From assembly GCA_021811105.1 (NCBI GenBank), contig JAJZPM010000007.1, forward strand, positions 1 through 64,000: a stretch of DNA of 64,000 nt, in the 5' to 3' direction. A program made the translations under genes and the position numbers. The DNA is from Nitrospirota bacterium (GTDB lineage Bacteria > Nitrospirota > Thermodesulfovibrionia > Thermodesulfovibrionales > UBA6898). Below, in pieces: positions 14,348 to 23,059 of the stretch (position 1 is the stretch's first letter; each line of letters starts with the position of its first letter). The notes under the pieces are model-generated. The model was not told the origin of the DNA and searched no databases. It saw only the letters and a list, made by a program, of their open reading frames with translations.

Positions 14348-15796
14348 TCAGACGGCCTGATTCTGAGAGATGGTGGCGATTCCATCCACCCCTCCTTCTT
14401 CATGAGCGTGGACGGCTGATCCGCTGGGGAATATCTGCAGGTTGTACGCACGTTCGCCATGTATGCTCTCATCGAGGCCGGTCATCTCGGCCTCTTCATC
14501 CACCCGGAGACCAACAACTGCCTTGACGATCCTAAAAACAATGAAGGTCACAGTTCCGGTATAGACAACGGTGACGCCCACGGCGATACACTGTGTAAGA
14601 AGCTGGCCGGGATTGCCGTAGAGGAGACCGCTTCCGGCCGCGTTTATCGAGGGGTCGGCAAAAACACCCGTCAGGATGGCGCCGAGAGTACCTGCCACAC
14701 CGTGTATGCCGAAGGCATCGAGTGTATCGTCATATCCGAACCTCGGCTTCATTGCCGCCACAGAGAAGAAGGCCACAATGCCTGCCGCAGCGCCGATGAA
14801 GAGCGCCCCCGAAACATTCACGAATCCTGCGGCGGGTGTTATCGCTACCAGGCCGGCGACCGCTCCGGAGGCAAGACCAAGCACGGTCGGCTTCTTCGAG
14901 TGGATCCATTCGACCGCCATCCATGCAACGGCCGCGATTGCGGTCGCTGTATTGGTATTAAGAAACGCCGCGCCTGCCAGCCCGTTTGCAGCGAGCGCGG
15001 AGCCTGCGTTAAAGCCGAACCATCCGAACCAGAGAAGCCCGGCGCCGGTGACCACCGATGTCAGGTTGTTCGGCAGAAGAGTTGCCTGACGTCTCTTGCC
15101 GAGGACAAGGGCGCCCACGAGGGCAGCGATACCGGCGTTGACATGCACGACCGTTCCTCCCGCAAAGTCCAGCGCGCCGAGTTTCGCAAGAAACCCTCCG
15201 CCCCAGACCCAGTGGGCGACCGGAAGATAGGCAAACGTCAGCCACAAGAAGGAAAAGAGGACCCATGCCGAAAATTTCATACGCTCTATGTACGCACCAC
15301 TTGCAAGGGCCACGGTAATCGCTGCAAAGGTCAGTTGGTACATGATAAAGATGAATTCAGGTATCGTCTTCGCGAGGTCGCTGATGCTGCCCACGCCGAC
15401 ACCCGAAAGGAGCAGCTTCGCCCCGTTGCCGATTACCCCTCCTATGTCCCCGCTGAAGGACAGGGTATACCCGTACAGGACCCAAAGCACACTCACGATA
15501 CAGAAGGTCACAAACGACATTGCCATGGTGTTCAGCATATCCTTGCGCTTTGCGAGGCCGCCGTAAAACAGTGCAAGCCCCGGCAGCGTCATCAGCATGA
15601 CCAGCGCCGTAGCCACAATCATCCACGCCGTGTCACCGGTGTCGATCTTTGGCGCCTCCGCCGCCACGGCAGGGGCGGCCGCAATTTGCCCGACTACCGC
15701 CGCAGCCGGAACGGGCTGCGTCTTTTCCCCGGCAAACACCATGCCGGCCGGGACGAAAAACCAGAGTATCATGAAGATACTTATAAACGTTCTCAT
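14348..15796 (-). CDS. amt: Ammonium transporter (Amt/MEP/Rh family)
   Basis: A 482-residue channel with a cleavable signal peptide (FISIFMILWFFVPAGMVFA), an Ala/Pro-rich linker, then eleven TM helices. Visible marks are the pore-His region VVHVNAGIAALVGA, the second pore His in DAFGIHGVAGTLG, and TLPGLALFYGGLAKRKDML. It moves ammonium across the inner membrane. AGGAGGAG precedes the ATG. A small NtrC/NifA-type HTH gene lies 95 nt upstream on the same strand behind a sigma-54-like promoter, which fits nitrogen control. No glnK/PII gene is adjacent, unlike many amt loci. Confidence 0.95.
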   Translation of the reverse strand: MRTFISIFMILWFFVPAGMVFAGEKTQPVPAAAVVGQIAAAPAVAAEAPKIDTGDTAWMIVATALVMLMTLPGLALFYGGLAKRKDMLNTMAMSFVTFCIVSVLWVLYGYTLSFSGDIGGVIGNGAKLLLSGVGVGSISDLAKTIPEFIFIMYQLTFAAITVALASGAYIERMKFSAWVLFSFLWLTFAYLPVAHWVWGGGFLAKLGALDFAGGTVVHVNAGIAALVGALVLGKRRQATLLPNNLTSVVTGAGLLWFGWFGFNAGSALAANGLAGAAFLNTNTATAIAAVAWMAVEWIHSKKPTVLGLASGAVAGLVAITPAAGFVNVSGALFIGAAAGIVAFFSVAAMKPRFGYDDTLDAFGIHGVAGTLGAILTGVFADPSINAAGSGLLYGNPGQLLTQCIAVGVTVVYTGTVTFIVFRIVKAVVGLRVDEEAEMTGLDESIHGERAYNLQIFPSGSAVHAHEEGGVDGIATISQNQAV

Positions 15797-15891
15797 TTCA
15801 CTACTCCTCCTTCGGCTTGATTATCTTTAGCATGTATCTAATTCCGCCAATTGCGCATACTGGAAAACCCAACTTCTCTCGTCCGGCCCGT

Positions 15892-16101
15892 TCACCGCTT
15901 ATAGATTTGCCGGCCGGCGTCGTGACCGGCCCATCGCACCTCCTTCGTCCGGATTCCGTATTTGTCGATCTTGTAGGTAATCATCCTCTCGGTAATTCCG
16001 AGTCTTCTCGCGGCCCTGGCCATAACCCAGCCGCATTCCCTGAGGGCCTTGATGATCTCTTCTTTTTCGAGTTCCTGTATCTTGTCCTTCAGTGTTTCCA
16101 T
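15892..16101 (-). CDS. Orphan Fis/NtrC/NifA-type HTH DNA-binding protein
   Basis: A 69-residue protein. Residues 9-50 match the C-terminal DNA-binding domain of sigma-54 activators: LEKEEIIKALRECGWVMARAARRLGITERMITYKIDKYGI. There is no AAA+ or receiver domain in frame. GAGGTGG precedes the ATG. It lies directly upstream of amt on the same strand. It may be a Fis-like regulator of nitrogen genes, or a fragment of a NifA-like activator retained for its DNA-binding part. The 30-residue tail is not part of the domain. Confidence 0.8.
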   Translation of the reverse strand: METLKDKIQELEKEEIIKALRECGWVMARAARRLGITERMITYKIDKYGIRTKEVRWAGHDAGRQIYKR

Positions 16102-16130
16102 CGTTCCACCTCACTCAAGATCCATAGTTT

Positions 16131-16145
16131 GCGAAAAATGTGCCA
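16131..16145 (-). promoter_or_regulatory. Sigma-54-type (-24/-12) promoter for the HTH gene and amt
   Basis: The minus strand reads TGGCAC-ATTTT-TCGC. The GG and GC dinucleotides are exactly 10 nt apart and only one base differs from the consensus TGGCAC-N5-TTGC. Transcription would begin near 16119, 18 nt before the HTH gene start. AT-rich dyads upstream (16190-16225) could bind an activator. The remaining sequence to 16396 holds no convincing gene. Confidence 0.65.
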
Positions 16146-16396
16146 GGACGTATGTCCCTGATTTATTGGAACATTGCAAAATTGGATCTAAGACAAAAAT
16201 GTAATAAAGTACAATTTTGTATGTGTTGCCCCTCATTGGAGGGGGAATTCTATGCGGAAGCCACAACCCGTCGCGTCTGTGTGAAGAAGGCGCGCGGCAG
16301 ACAGAGGAGGTGCCTTGCTTTTGTAGTGGGGATTACGGGGATTCGGGCAGCACCAATGGCTATATTCTTATCAGCCGGTGAAACTTGATGACGTAT

Positions 16397-17086
16397 CTAC
16401 AATTCAACGGAGCCCCCGGGCTCCAGTACTATAACATTCCCCCGTTTCACGAGTTTTTTGAATTCCTCCGCTTTACCCGTCAAGGCCGGGAAGGTGTCGA
16501 AATGCATGGGGATGATCGTCTGCGCGTCAAGAAATTCGTTGCAGGCGATGGATGCGGAGCGGGGGCCCATCGTAAACCGGTCTCCTATGGGAAGCAGGCA
16601 GATATCGGGGCCATAGAGCCTGTGGATCAGCTGCATATCGAGGAACAAGCCTGTGTCGCCTGCGTGGTAGATCCGGTGTCCCCCGAATTCGACCACATAT
16701 CCGCAGGGGTTTCCACCGTATACGATCGATCCGTTTTCGATGAATCCGCTGCTGTGGTACGCGGGGACCATATGTACGATCATGTCATCAAGTTCGATCG
16801 TGCCGCCTATATTCATAGGGTCATAATTGCTGATACCCTTCGATTCGAGCCATTTGCATATTTCGAAGATGGCGACGACCTTCGATGCCCTCTTCGAAAG
16901 CGTCACCGCATCACCTACATGGTCGGAATGAAGGTGCGTAAGAAGCAGGTAGTCTAATCCTTCGGACAATAACCCCGTCAACCCTTTTGGAAAAGCGGGG
17001 TTCCCTGTCATGAAGGGATCGACAACAACCTTCCTTCCCCCACCCTCAAAAAGAAACGCCGAATGTCCGAGCCACGTAATTTTCAT
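16397..17086 (-). CDS. UPF0173 metal-dependent hydrolase (metallo-beta-lactamase fold)
   Basis: A 229-residue protein of the usual family length. It has the N-terminal MKITWLGHSAF strand, metal motif LLLTHLHSDHVGD at about residues 47-59, IYHAGDTGLF carrying a bridging Asp, and PIGDRFTMGP typical of UPF0173. The family is cytoplasmic with unknown physiological substrate. The ATG has no Shine-Dalgarno sequence; TGG-TAAAAA lies just upstream. Single gene between the amt block and lptD. Confidence 0.9.
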   Translation of the reverse strand: MKITWLGHSAFLFEGGGRKVVVDPFMTGNPAFPKGLTGLLSEGLDYLLLTHLHSDHVGDAVTLSKRASKVVAIFEICKWLESKGISNYDPMNIGGTIELDDMIVHMVPAYHSSGFIENGSIVYGGNPCGYVVEFGGHRIYHAGDTGLFLDMQLIHRLYGPDICLLPIGDRFTMGPRSASIACNEFLDAQTIIPMHFDTFPALTGKAEEFKKLVKRGNVIVLEPGGSVEL

Positions 17087-17198
17087 AAATATTTTTTACC
17101 ACAAAAAAGCCCGGCGAGCAAGCGGAACTTGCCTCCGCGTAATTTTTTTATCCGCCATCGACATGAGAACGACTCTGCCCCGCTGCCTTGCGCCTTTT

Positions 17199-19223
17199 TC
17201 AAAGCGTCGGGGAATAGCCCGGCAGCCCCCGGGGAGATCTCGAAGATAGCCCGGTAAGGTCGAAAAGCACTTTCATCGTGAAATCCCCGGGCGTCTTCAC
17301 CGCCTCCACACGGAAGCCCCAGCATTGTTTCTTGTATCTCATGTTAATCGTCAGGTTCCTCAATCCCCCGCCCTTTGCGTCATACCAGAGCTGTCCGGTC
17401 ATTTGCACCAGCCTATGCGGACTGAAAGCGACGTAGGTGGTGTACATAAGGACGTCCTCCTGCCTGTCATACCTTTCACCGACTACAAAGTTCGCATCAA
17501 ACGCCTTGAAGCCCACGTCCGAGGTAAGCGTTTCGATCTTTCCGGTGTTGACGTCGTATCTCGCCTCCAGCGTAAGTGGGAGAGGGGTATTAAAGTTCAT
17601 ATCAAGTATCAAAGGCAGAAAAGGCCGGTTCCCGTTGTAGGTGTCAAGAGGCTGCGTAAGCCGTATCGCGAAAAGCTGCCTCCCTCCGATCAGACCCCGG
17701 TTCAAGACGCTCAGTTCGACATTCGACGTCTTCCCGTAGAGTTCGGCCGAGTCGAGGACCGGAAGTGCGTTGTCGGAACTGTAGATGAAGTGATATCCGA
17801 CGGACGGTTCGATGATGTGGGTGAAGGAAGAGTATTTCTTATACAACCGGGTATGTCCCGTGACGTCATATTCGAACGCCGCCCTCTGCGTCATCTTCCC
17901 CGGGTCCTGCTCCCCATAATAGGAATACGCCGTATCCCTCAGTGCCACCGACTGGGTAACGACAAAATCCTTTCCCATGGAATGAAGGATCCTCGGATAT
18001 ATGTCCATTCTCCCCGCAGATACACCCTTCTCGCTCCAGAAGTTTCCCGCGGTCAGGGAGGCCGACAGCATGAAATCACCGAGCGGGGAATAATTCCGGA
18101 CATAGCCGACCTCGGGGAGTCTTTGGGGTACGACAGAAGTGTCGTTCTTCAGGTCCTGGCTGTACTGAGAAAGAAGATAGAGCCTCGAGTCAGGCAGGGG
18201 GAGATTAAGCTCTCCGACTGATTCGAGATAGCGCATGATCTTCACATCCCAGCGCGAACTGTACACCTGATAAAAATCCTTGTAGTCGATGTAATTGACA
18301 TTGAGGTACCCACCCAGTCCGTCGGGATGGCGGTTTTCGTAAGAGCCCCTCACCTCCCAAAAGTCCTTGTCCAGCTCGGTATCCCTTATGTGATATGCCC
18401 ACCAGTTCCCGCTGCTTCCTCCCTGCTCGATAAACCGGTACTCAAGTCCCGTCCCTATTCCACGTTTGCTGAAGCCGTCGAGCACGAGCGTTGCGTCGCG
18501 GTTTTCGGAGATCGCCCAGTAAAAAGGCAGACTGAGCGAGAAACCGCGGGTGCTGCTGTTGGAAACAAGCGGCATCAGAAGACCCGTCTGCCTCTCTTTT
18601 ATCAGCGAGGCCCACAAATAAGGGGTATAAAACACAGGGAGGTCCTTAATGCGAAAGGTGGTGTCACGCGAAGTAAGACGCTTGTCTATGACCGCGTTGA
18701 CATCTCTTCCTTTAAAACACCACGCAGGCACCGGCGCGTCGCAGGTGGTAAAGGTCGCATCGGGGCTGAAATAGTAGTCTTCACCGCGCTTCTCTATCTC
18801 TCTCCCCGAGATGTGGTAATTGTACTTTTTGTAAAAGACCTCTGCGCCGACAAGCCTGCCTGTCTTGGCGTCGAGGTTCATCTCTGCCTTTTCAGCAGTG
18901 ATCGAAGTCTCAGGGTCATTGTAAGTCAGGTGACCGGGGATCACCGTTTCGGAACTGTCTTCATAATAAGTGATCTCTGCGGACCGCAGAACGGCCCCGT
19001 CCCTTTCGATCGTGACCGATCCGGTGGCGACATATTTTTTCACCTCCCCGAAATATTCCAGCTTGTCCGCAGTGATGACGGTCTTGGGCTCGTCGGCAAA
19101 ACAGCGCAGCGTGAAAAGTGAAAGGTTAATAGTGAAAAGTGAAATAATAAAGAGAAAAATGAATGGCTTATTTCGATTATTCTCCGTGTTTTCACACTCT
19201 TCCTTTACCTTTTCACTTTTCAC
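17199..19223 (-). CDS. lptD: LPS-assembly outer-membrane protein LptD
   Basis: A 674-residue outer-membrane protein. An OstA/LptA-like beta-jellyroll (about residues 48-150, VITADKLEYFGEVKKYVATG) is followed by the LptD beta-barrel with LKERQTG-type loops and a C-terminal strand. It inserts LPS into the outer leaflet together with LptE. The start is a GTG at 19223, 6 nt after the folC stop, with a weak AGGGAA upstream. The first 38-39 codons, including the start and the hydrophobic signal core (FIFLFIISLFTINLSLF), lie inside a 113-bp inverted-repeat element; native sequence begins about RCFADEP. No other start codon is available. Confidence 0.9.
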   Translation of the reverse strand: MKSEKVKEECENTENNRNKPFIFLFIISLFTINLSLFTLRCFADEPKTVITADKLEYFGEVKKYVATGSVTIERDGAVLRSAEITYYEDSSETVIPGHLTYNDPETSITAEKAEMNLDAKTGRLVGAEVFYKKYNYHISGREIEKRGEDYYFSPDATFTTCDAPVPAWCFKGRDVNAVIDKRLTSRDTTFRIKDLPVFYTPYLWASLIKERQTGLLMPLVSNSSTRGFSLSLPFYWAISENRDATLVLDGFSKRGIGTGLEYRFIEQGGSSGNWWAYHIRDTELDKDFWEVRGSYENRHPDGLGGYLNVNYIDYKDFYQVYSSRWDVKIMRYLESVGELNLPLPDSRLYLLSQYSQDLKNDTSVVPQRLPEVGYVRNYSPLGDFMLSASLTAGNFWSEKGVSAGRMDIYPRILHSMGKDFVVTQSVALRDTAYSYYGEQDPGKMTQRAAFEYDVTGHTRLYKKYSSFTHIIEPSVGYHFIYSSDNALPVLDSAELYGKTSNVELSVLNRGLIGGRQLFAIRLTQPLDTYNGNRPFLPLILDMNFNTPLPLTLEARYDVNTGKIETLTSDVGFKAFDANFVVGERYDRQEDVLMYTTYVAFSPHRLVQMTGQLWYDAKGGGLRNLTINMRYKKQCWGFRVEAVKTPGDFTMKVLFDLTGLSSRSPRGLPGYSPTL
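19111..19223. mobile_element. 113-bp MITE-like element forming the 5' end of lptD
   Basis: Terminal inverted repeats: 19111-19127 and 19207-19223 share GTGAAAAGTGAAA(A)GGT. A second internal copy of GTGAAAAGTGAAA lies at 19132-19144. The interior is AT-rich and unlike the flanking GC-rich genes. The right end supplies the GTG start codon of lptD and the interior supplies its signal peptide. Confidence 0.7.
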
Positions 19224-19229
19224 TGTATT

Positions 19230-20537
19230 TCATTCCCTGAGTCGCGTGAGCACACCTTTGCTTCCCAGGAACTCCTTCGCCTCCCCGATGGTATAGAACG
19301 AACCGGTAATCAGGACCAGGTCCCCGGGCTGCCGCAACTCTTCTGCCTTGACAATCGCCTCTGCAACACTCTGAGCGACGATCGACGGATATCCCATCTT
19401 TGCGGCCGCCGCGGCAAGTCTGTCGGGAGAGGCCGCCCTGCCGTACGCCGGCGCAGCAAAAAGTATTTCGGCCGCCAGCGGCAGGAGGGGTCCCAGTATG
19501 CCTTCGATGTCCTTGTCCCCCATGGCCCCGATGACCAGGATAATTCTCCTGTACCGGGCAAGCACAATCTTTTTAAGGTGGTCCGAAAGGGCCAGGGAAG
19601 CTTGGGGATTGTGCGCGCCGTCGATGAGAACCGGCGGGTCGTCCCTCACCAACTCGAGTCTTCCCGGCCAGCGGACGCACGTGAGTCCTTTCACGATATC
19701 GAACCGAAGGCCGGGAAATTTCGAGGATATCACCTCGACCGTCTTCAAGGCCAGAGAGGCGTTGACCATCTGGTAGCTGCCCGGGAGCGCCACGCAAAGG
19801 TCGCGATAATCCCTGTCGCCGGAATAATTCAAGGTGATCCCGCCGAACGACTCAGCGACCAGCCCGGCAGTAAACTCCTTTCCGAACGTATAGAGCGCGG
19901 AGTGCTTCTCCGCAGACTTTGCTGACACCACCTTTATTGCCTCCGCCTCATGGTCAGCGCTCACGACGGGAATGCCCTCTTTTATGATTCCCGCTTTTTC
20001 CTTTGCGACCTCGCACAAAGTACGTCCCAGAAAATCACAATGGTCAAGGCCGATCCTCGTTATGACCGAGACCTCGGGCACGATAACGTTCGTTGCATCG
20101 AGCCGCCCTCCCAGCCCGGTCTCGACCACCGCCCATTCGACCCCCTTGTTTCTGAAATGGAGAAAGGCCATCGCGGTCACGACCTCGAAGAAGGTCGGGG
20201 AAAAATCTTCGATCTTCCCGGCTGCGGTCTTTACCTCTTCTGCAAGGGCTATCACTTCGTCTTCGCCGGTCTCTTCTCCGTTGATCCTGATCCGTTCCGT
20301 AAAGCTGAGAAGATGGGGGGAGGTGAAGAGCCCTGTCCTGACGCCCGAGGTCCGCAGGATCGATTCGATCATCGCGGAGGTCGAGCCCTTTCCGTTCGTT
20401 CCCGCTACGTGGACAGAGCGAAACGCATGATGGGGATTGCCGAATATAGACATAAGCGTCCGGATATTGTCCAGCCCGAACTTCATTCCGTGCTGCTGAA
20501 GGCCGTAGAGGTATCCGATCGCCTGCTGATAACTCAT
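19230..20537 (-). CDS. folC: Dihydrofolate synthase / folylpolyglutamate synthase
   Basis: 435 residues. It has the P-loop HVAGTNGKGSTSAMIES at about residues 44-60, TSPHLLSFTERIRING, a Mur-ligase-like central domain (TRIGLDHCDFLG with metal His), and DGAHNPQA in the C-terminal domain. It adds glutamate to dihydropteroate and to folates using ATP. Its ATG overlaps the accD stop by four bases, and lptD begins 6 nt after its stop, so all are probably co-transcribed. Confidence 0.95.
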   Translation of the reverse strand: MSYQQAIGYLYGLQQHGMKFGLDNIRTLMSIFGNPHHAFRSVHVAGTNGKGSTSAMIESILRTSGVRTGLFTSPHLLSFTERIRINGEETGEDEVIALAEEVKTAAGKIEDFSPTFFEVVTAMAFLHFRNKGVEWAVVETGLGGRLDATNVIVPEVSVITRIGLDHCDFLGRTLCEVAKEKAGIIKEGIPVVSADHEAEAIKVVSAKSAEKHSALYTFGKEFTAGLVAESFGGITLNYSGDRDYRDLCVALPGSYQMVNASLALKTVEVISSKFPGLRFDIVKGLTCVRWPGRLELVRDDPPVLIDGAHNPQASLALSDHLKKIVLARYRRIILVIGAMGDKDIEGILGPLLPLAAEILFAAPAYGRAASPDRLAAAAAKMGYPSIVAQSVAEAIVKAEELRQPGDLVLITGSFYTIGEAKEFLGSKGVLTRLRE

Positions 20538-21367
20538 GTGAGCAGTTCTATGATCTTTGCGACGGTTTTCTTGATATCTTTTCTGTCGACTATCTTGTCG
20601 ATAAACCCGTGTTCGAGAAGAAACTCGGCCCGCTGGAAATCCTCGGGGAGTTGCTGTTTGATCGTCTGCTCGATCACCCCCCGCCCTGCAAAACCTACGA
20701 GGCTCCTGGGTTCGGCAAGGATGATATCGCCCAGCATGGCAAAACTCGCCGTGACCCCTCCGAACGTCGGATCGGCGAGAATCGAGATGTACAGCGCCCC
20801 GTTGTCCTTTAACATTCCCACCGCAGCAGAGACCCTAGCCATCTGCATCAGTGAAAAGATACCTTCCTGCATCCTCGCGCCCCCCGAGGAGGCGACCGTG
20901 ACAAGGGGCCTCCCTCTTTCGAGCGCTGCCTCAGCCGCCCGCACGATCTTCTCCCCTACCACCGAGCCCATGCTGCCGCCGACAAAGGAAAAGTCCATGA
21001 CCACCAGGATCACGGGATTTCCTTCGACCGTCGCCTCCCCTGAAATCGCTGCGTCCTCGAGGCCGGTCTTCCTCTTGTTATCCTCGAGTTTCTCGCGGTA
21101 GAGGACCTTGTCCCGGAAGGCGAGCGGGTCGTTGGACGTGAGCCCGGCGTCCATCTCGATGAAACTGCCTTCGTCCACGAGAAGACCGAGCCTCTCCCTT
21201 GCGCTGATCCGGAAGTGGTAATTGCATTTCGGGCATATCTGAAGATTTTTCTCTATCTCCCTCTTATAAATGATCTCCCGGCAACTCTCGCACTTCACCC
21301 ATAGCCCCTCGGGGATCTTCACTTTCTTGTCTGTTTTTATCTCTTTGCTTTTCTTAAACCATGCCAT
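20534..21367 (-). CDS. accD: Acetyl-CoA carboxylase carboxyltransferase subunit beta
   Basis: 277 residues. An N-terminal zinc ribbon, CESCREII then ICPKCNYHF, is followed by the carboxyltransferase fold (GGARMQEG, GGVTASFAMLGDI, ETIKQQLPEDFQ-type C-terminus). It transfers the carboxyl group from biotin to acetyl-CoA with AccA. The ATG at 21367 (MAWFKK) is preferred over a GTG at 21385 because GAGGG lies at suitable spacing. Located between an MBL hydrolase and folC, the common accD-folC pairing. Confidence 0.95.
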   Translation of the reverse strand: MAWFKKSKEIKTDKKVKIPEGLWVKCESCREIIYKREIEKNLQICPKCNYHFRISARERLGLLVDEGSFIEMDAGLTSNDPLAFRDKVLYREKLEDNKRKTGLEDAAISGEATVEGNPVILVVMDFSFVGGSMGSVVGEKIVRAAEAALERGRPLVTVASSGGARMQEGIFSLMQMARVSAAVGMLKDNGALYISILADPTFGGVTASFAMLGDIILAEPRSLVGFAGRGVIEQTIKQQLPEDFQRAEFLLEHGFIDKIVDRKDIKKTVAKIIELLT

Positions 21368-21418
21368 AATAGCACCCTCACCCACCTCACTAATCCAATC
21401 CGCCTTCCATCCGGACCG

Positions 21419-22180
21419 TCATATTTCATACGTCTTTCCGTCCCTCAGCATCTCTATCCTTTTTACCCTGATCTTTTTTATCTCTTTCCTGATCAGCCCG
21501 ATATACTGCGGCTTCGCATGCGTGATGAAGACGCGGCCGGGCGGAGTCTTCATCTTAGCAAGTTCTGCGGCGAGAAGTCGCGCAGTAAGGTGCCCCGTCT
21601 TCAGCGCAAGCGCCTCCATGCTGTTGGGGAATGAGACCTCGACGATGACCGCATCAACCTTCTTCGACGCACCCCAGATCGCATCAGTCGGTCCGGTATC
21701 CCCGCTGTAGAGCAGTCTTCCGCCCGCCTGGTCCTTTACGGTGTAACCGGCTGCAGGCACGGTATGGTTCACCCTGGAGACCTGGACGATATACCCGCCG
21801 ATCCTGAAAGATTTGCCAGGGATCACGCTCCTCAGTTTCAACACCGGCTCCCGCGCGGCCGATATTCTGGTGAAGTCCGGCCAGAGCTTGTCGTTCAAAA
21901 CATTCTCTTTCAGTACGGTCAGCGTCTCCTGCATGCCGAAAAGCGTAATACTGTGCCGTTTGTTCTTAATCACGATATTGTCCGCGAGAAACGGGATCGC
22001 CCTGATATGATCTAGGTGTGAATGGGTAAGAAGTATATTCTTTATTGCAAACTGTTCCGCTTCGGAAAGACGGGCGCCGATCGTCCCGCCGTCAAGAAGA
22101 AGTTTGCCGTCGATGAGAAAGGCCGGCGGGTAGAATCCCGGGAACTCCGCCCCGGAACTGCCGAGGACCTTAAGCCGCAT
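21419..22180 (-). CDS. MBL-fold metallohydrolase, cAMP-phosphodiesterase/RNase Z-like
   Basis: 253 residues from the ATG at 22180. The metal motif ILLTHSHLDHIRAIPFL, a late LLYSGDTGPTDAIW and a C-terminal VFITHAKPQYIG histidine identify a metallo-beta-lactamase fold of the RNase Z / class II phosphodiesterase branch. Substrate unknown. It overlaps by 11 nt with a 38-codon small ORF that itself overlaps the trpA stop, so it is read as part of the trpB-trpA-accD-folC operon. A TTG at 22210 is a less likely start. Confidence 0.85.
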   Translation of the reverse strand: MRLKVLGSSGAEFPGFYPPAFLIDGKLLLDGGTIGARLSEAEQFAIKNILLTHSHLDHIRAIPFLADNIVIKNKRHSITLFGMQETLTVLKENVLNDKLWPDFTRISAAREPVLKLRSVIPGKSFRIGGYIVQVSRVNHTVPAAGYTVKDQAGGRLLYSGDTGPTDAIWGASKKVDAVIVEVSFPNSMEALALKTGHLTARLLAAELAKMKTPPGRVFITHAKPQYIGLIRKEIKKIRVKRIEMLRDGKTYEI

Positions 22181-22286
22181 TCCCGTCCGTCCCGCTGATG
22201 TATCCGACAAGGGTCGAGTCCACGAGGACCGAAAGCTCCGACAAGGTCTTCAACTGCCGGTTTTTCCTCAGCAGCCCGTCGCTCAT
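22170..22286 (-). CDS. Small coupled ORF (38 codons) between trpA and the MBL gene
   Basis: The ATG at 22286 overlaps the trpA stop (ATGA) and its TAA overlaps the start of the MBL gene by 11 nt. The product, with helix KNRQLKTLSELSVLVDSTL, resembles the amphipathic lead helix found before GAF domains, but no domain follows. The double overlap suggests genuine translation, perhaps to couple trpA with the hydrolase, or a remnant of a longer gene. No function recognised. Confidence 0.45.
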   Translation of the reverse strand: MSDGLLRKNRQLKTLSELSVLVDSTLVGYISGTDGNAA

Positions 22287-23059
22287 GCGATCGCCTTTCT
22301 CAGAGACAAGAGATAGTCCCTCAATGACGCGTCCGGATCCGATGCCCTTTTCACGATGGCGCTGCCGACGATAACTCCATCCGCGAACCGTGCGACCTCG
22401 GACGCTTCTTCGGGAGTCGAGATCCCGAAGCCCACCGCTACAGGCTTTCCGCTCATGGAGCGGATTTTTGAAACATGCGATGAGATCGACGAATCCATGG
22501 AAAGCTTAGAACCGGTGATCCCGGTGATCGAGACATAATATATGAACCCGCGGGAGGATTTCGAGACCCTCCCGATCCTGTCTTCCGTCGACGTGGGCGC
22601 GACGAGAAAAATTATATCGAAATCCGATTTTCTCGAAAAAGAGAGAATGTTGCCTGCCTCTTCAGGGGGCAGATCAGGGACGATGATTCCGTCCACTCCG
22701 GCCTCAGACGCATCGTGCACGAAACGCTCTTCGCCGTATTTGAATATCGGATTATAGTAGGTCATCAGTAGAAGAGGTATCTCCGAACGTTTCCGTAGGT
22801 CCGCGACAAGGTCAATGACTTTATGCAGGGTGACGCCTCCGCTCAGGGCGCGCTGGGCCGCTTTCTGTATCGTCGGTCCGTCCGCGAGGGGATCTGAAAA
22901 GGGCACGCCGAGTTCGATGATATCGGCCCCGCAGTCCTCTAAAATCCGGACAAGTTCCGCGGTCCTCCCGAGGTCCGGGTCTCCGGCCATGATATAGGGG
23001 ATAAAGGCCTTTCCGCCTCTCTTGACGATATCCCTGAATTTCTTCCCGATCCTCGACAT
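22283..23059 (-). CDS. trpA: Tryptophan synthase alpha chain
   Basis: 258 residues, TIM barrel. Motifs are FIPYIMAGDPDL, the catalytic Glu in DIIELGVPFSDPLADGP (about residues 45-61), the catalytic Asp in GVDGIIVPDLPPEE, and GFGIS near the phosphate site. It cleaves indole-glycerol phosphate to give indole to TrpB. The ATG overlaps the trpB stop by one base (TAATG). Confidence 0.97.
   Translation of the reverse strand: MSRIGKKFRDIVKRGGKAFIPYIMAGDPDLGRTAELVRILEDCGADIIELGVPFSDPLADGPTIQKAAQRALSGGVTLHKVIDLVADLRKRSEIPLLLMTYYNPIFKYGEERFVHDASEAGVDGIIVPDLPPEEAGNILSFSRKSDFDIIFLVAPTSTEDRIGRVSKSSRGFIYYVSITGITGSKLSMDSSISSHVSKIRSMSGKPVAVGFGISTPEEASEVARFADGVIVGSAIVKRASDPDASLRDYLLSLRKAIA

Noticed and set aside
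14459-15820. 453-codon plus-strand frame opposite amt
   Set aside because: Antisense to a clear ammonium transporter; composition is that of a complement shadow.
16140-16388. 82-codon plus-strand frame between the HTH gene and UPF0173
   Set aside because: It begins inside the sigma-54-type promoter, has no ribosome site and no familiar motifs.
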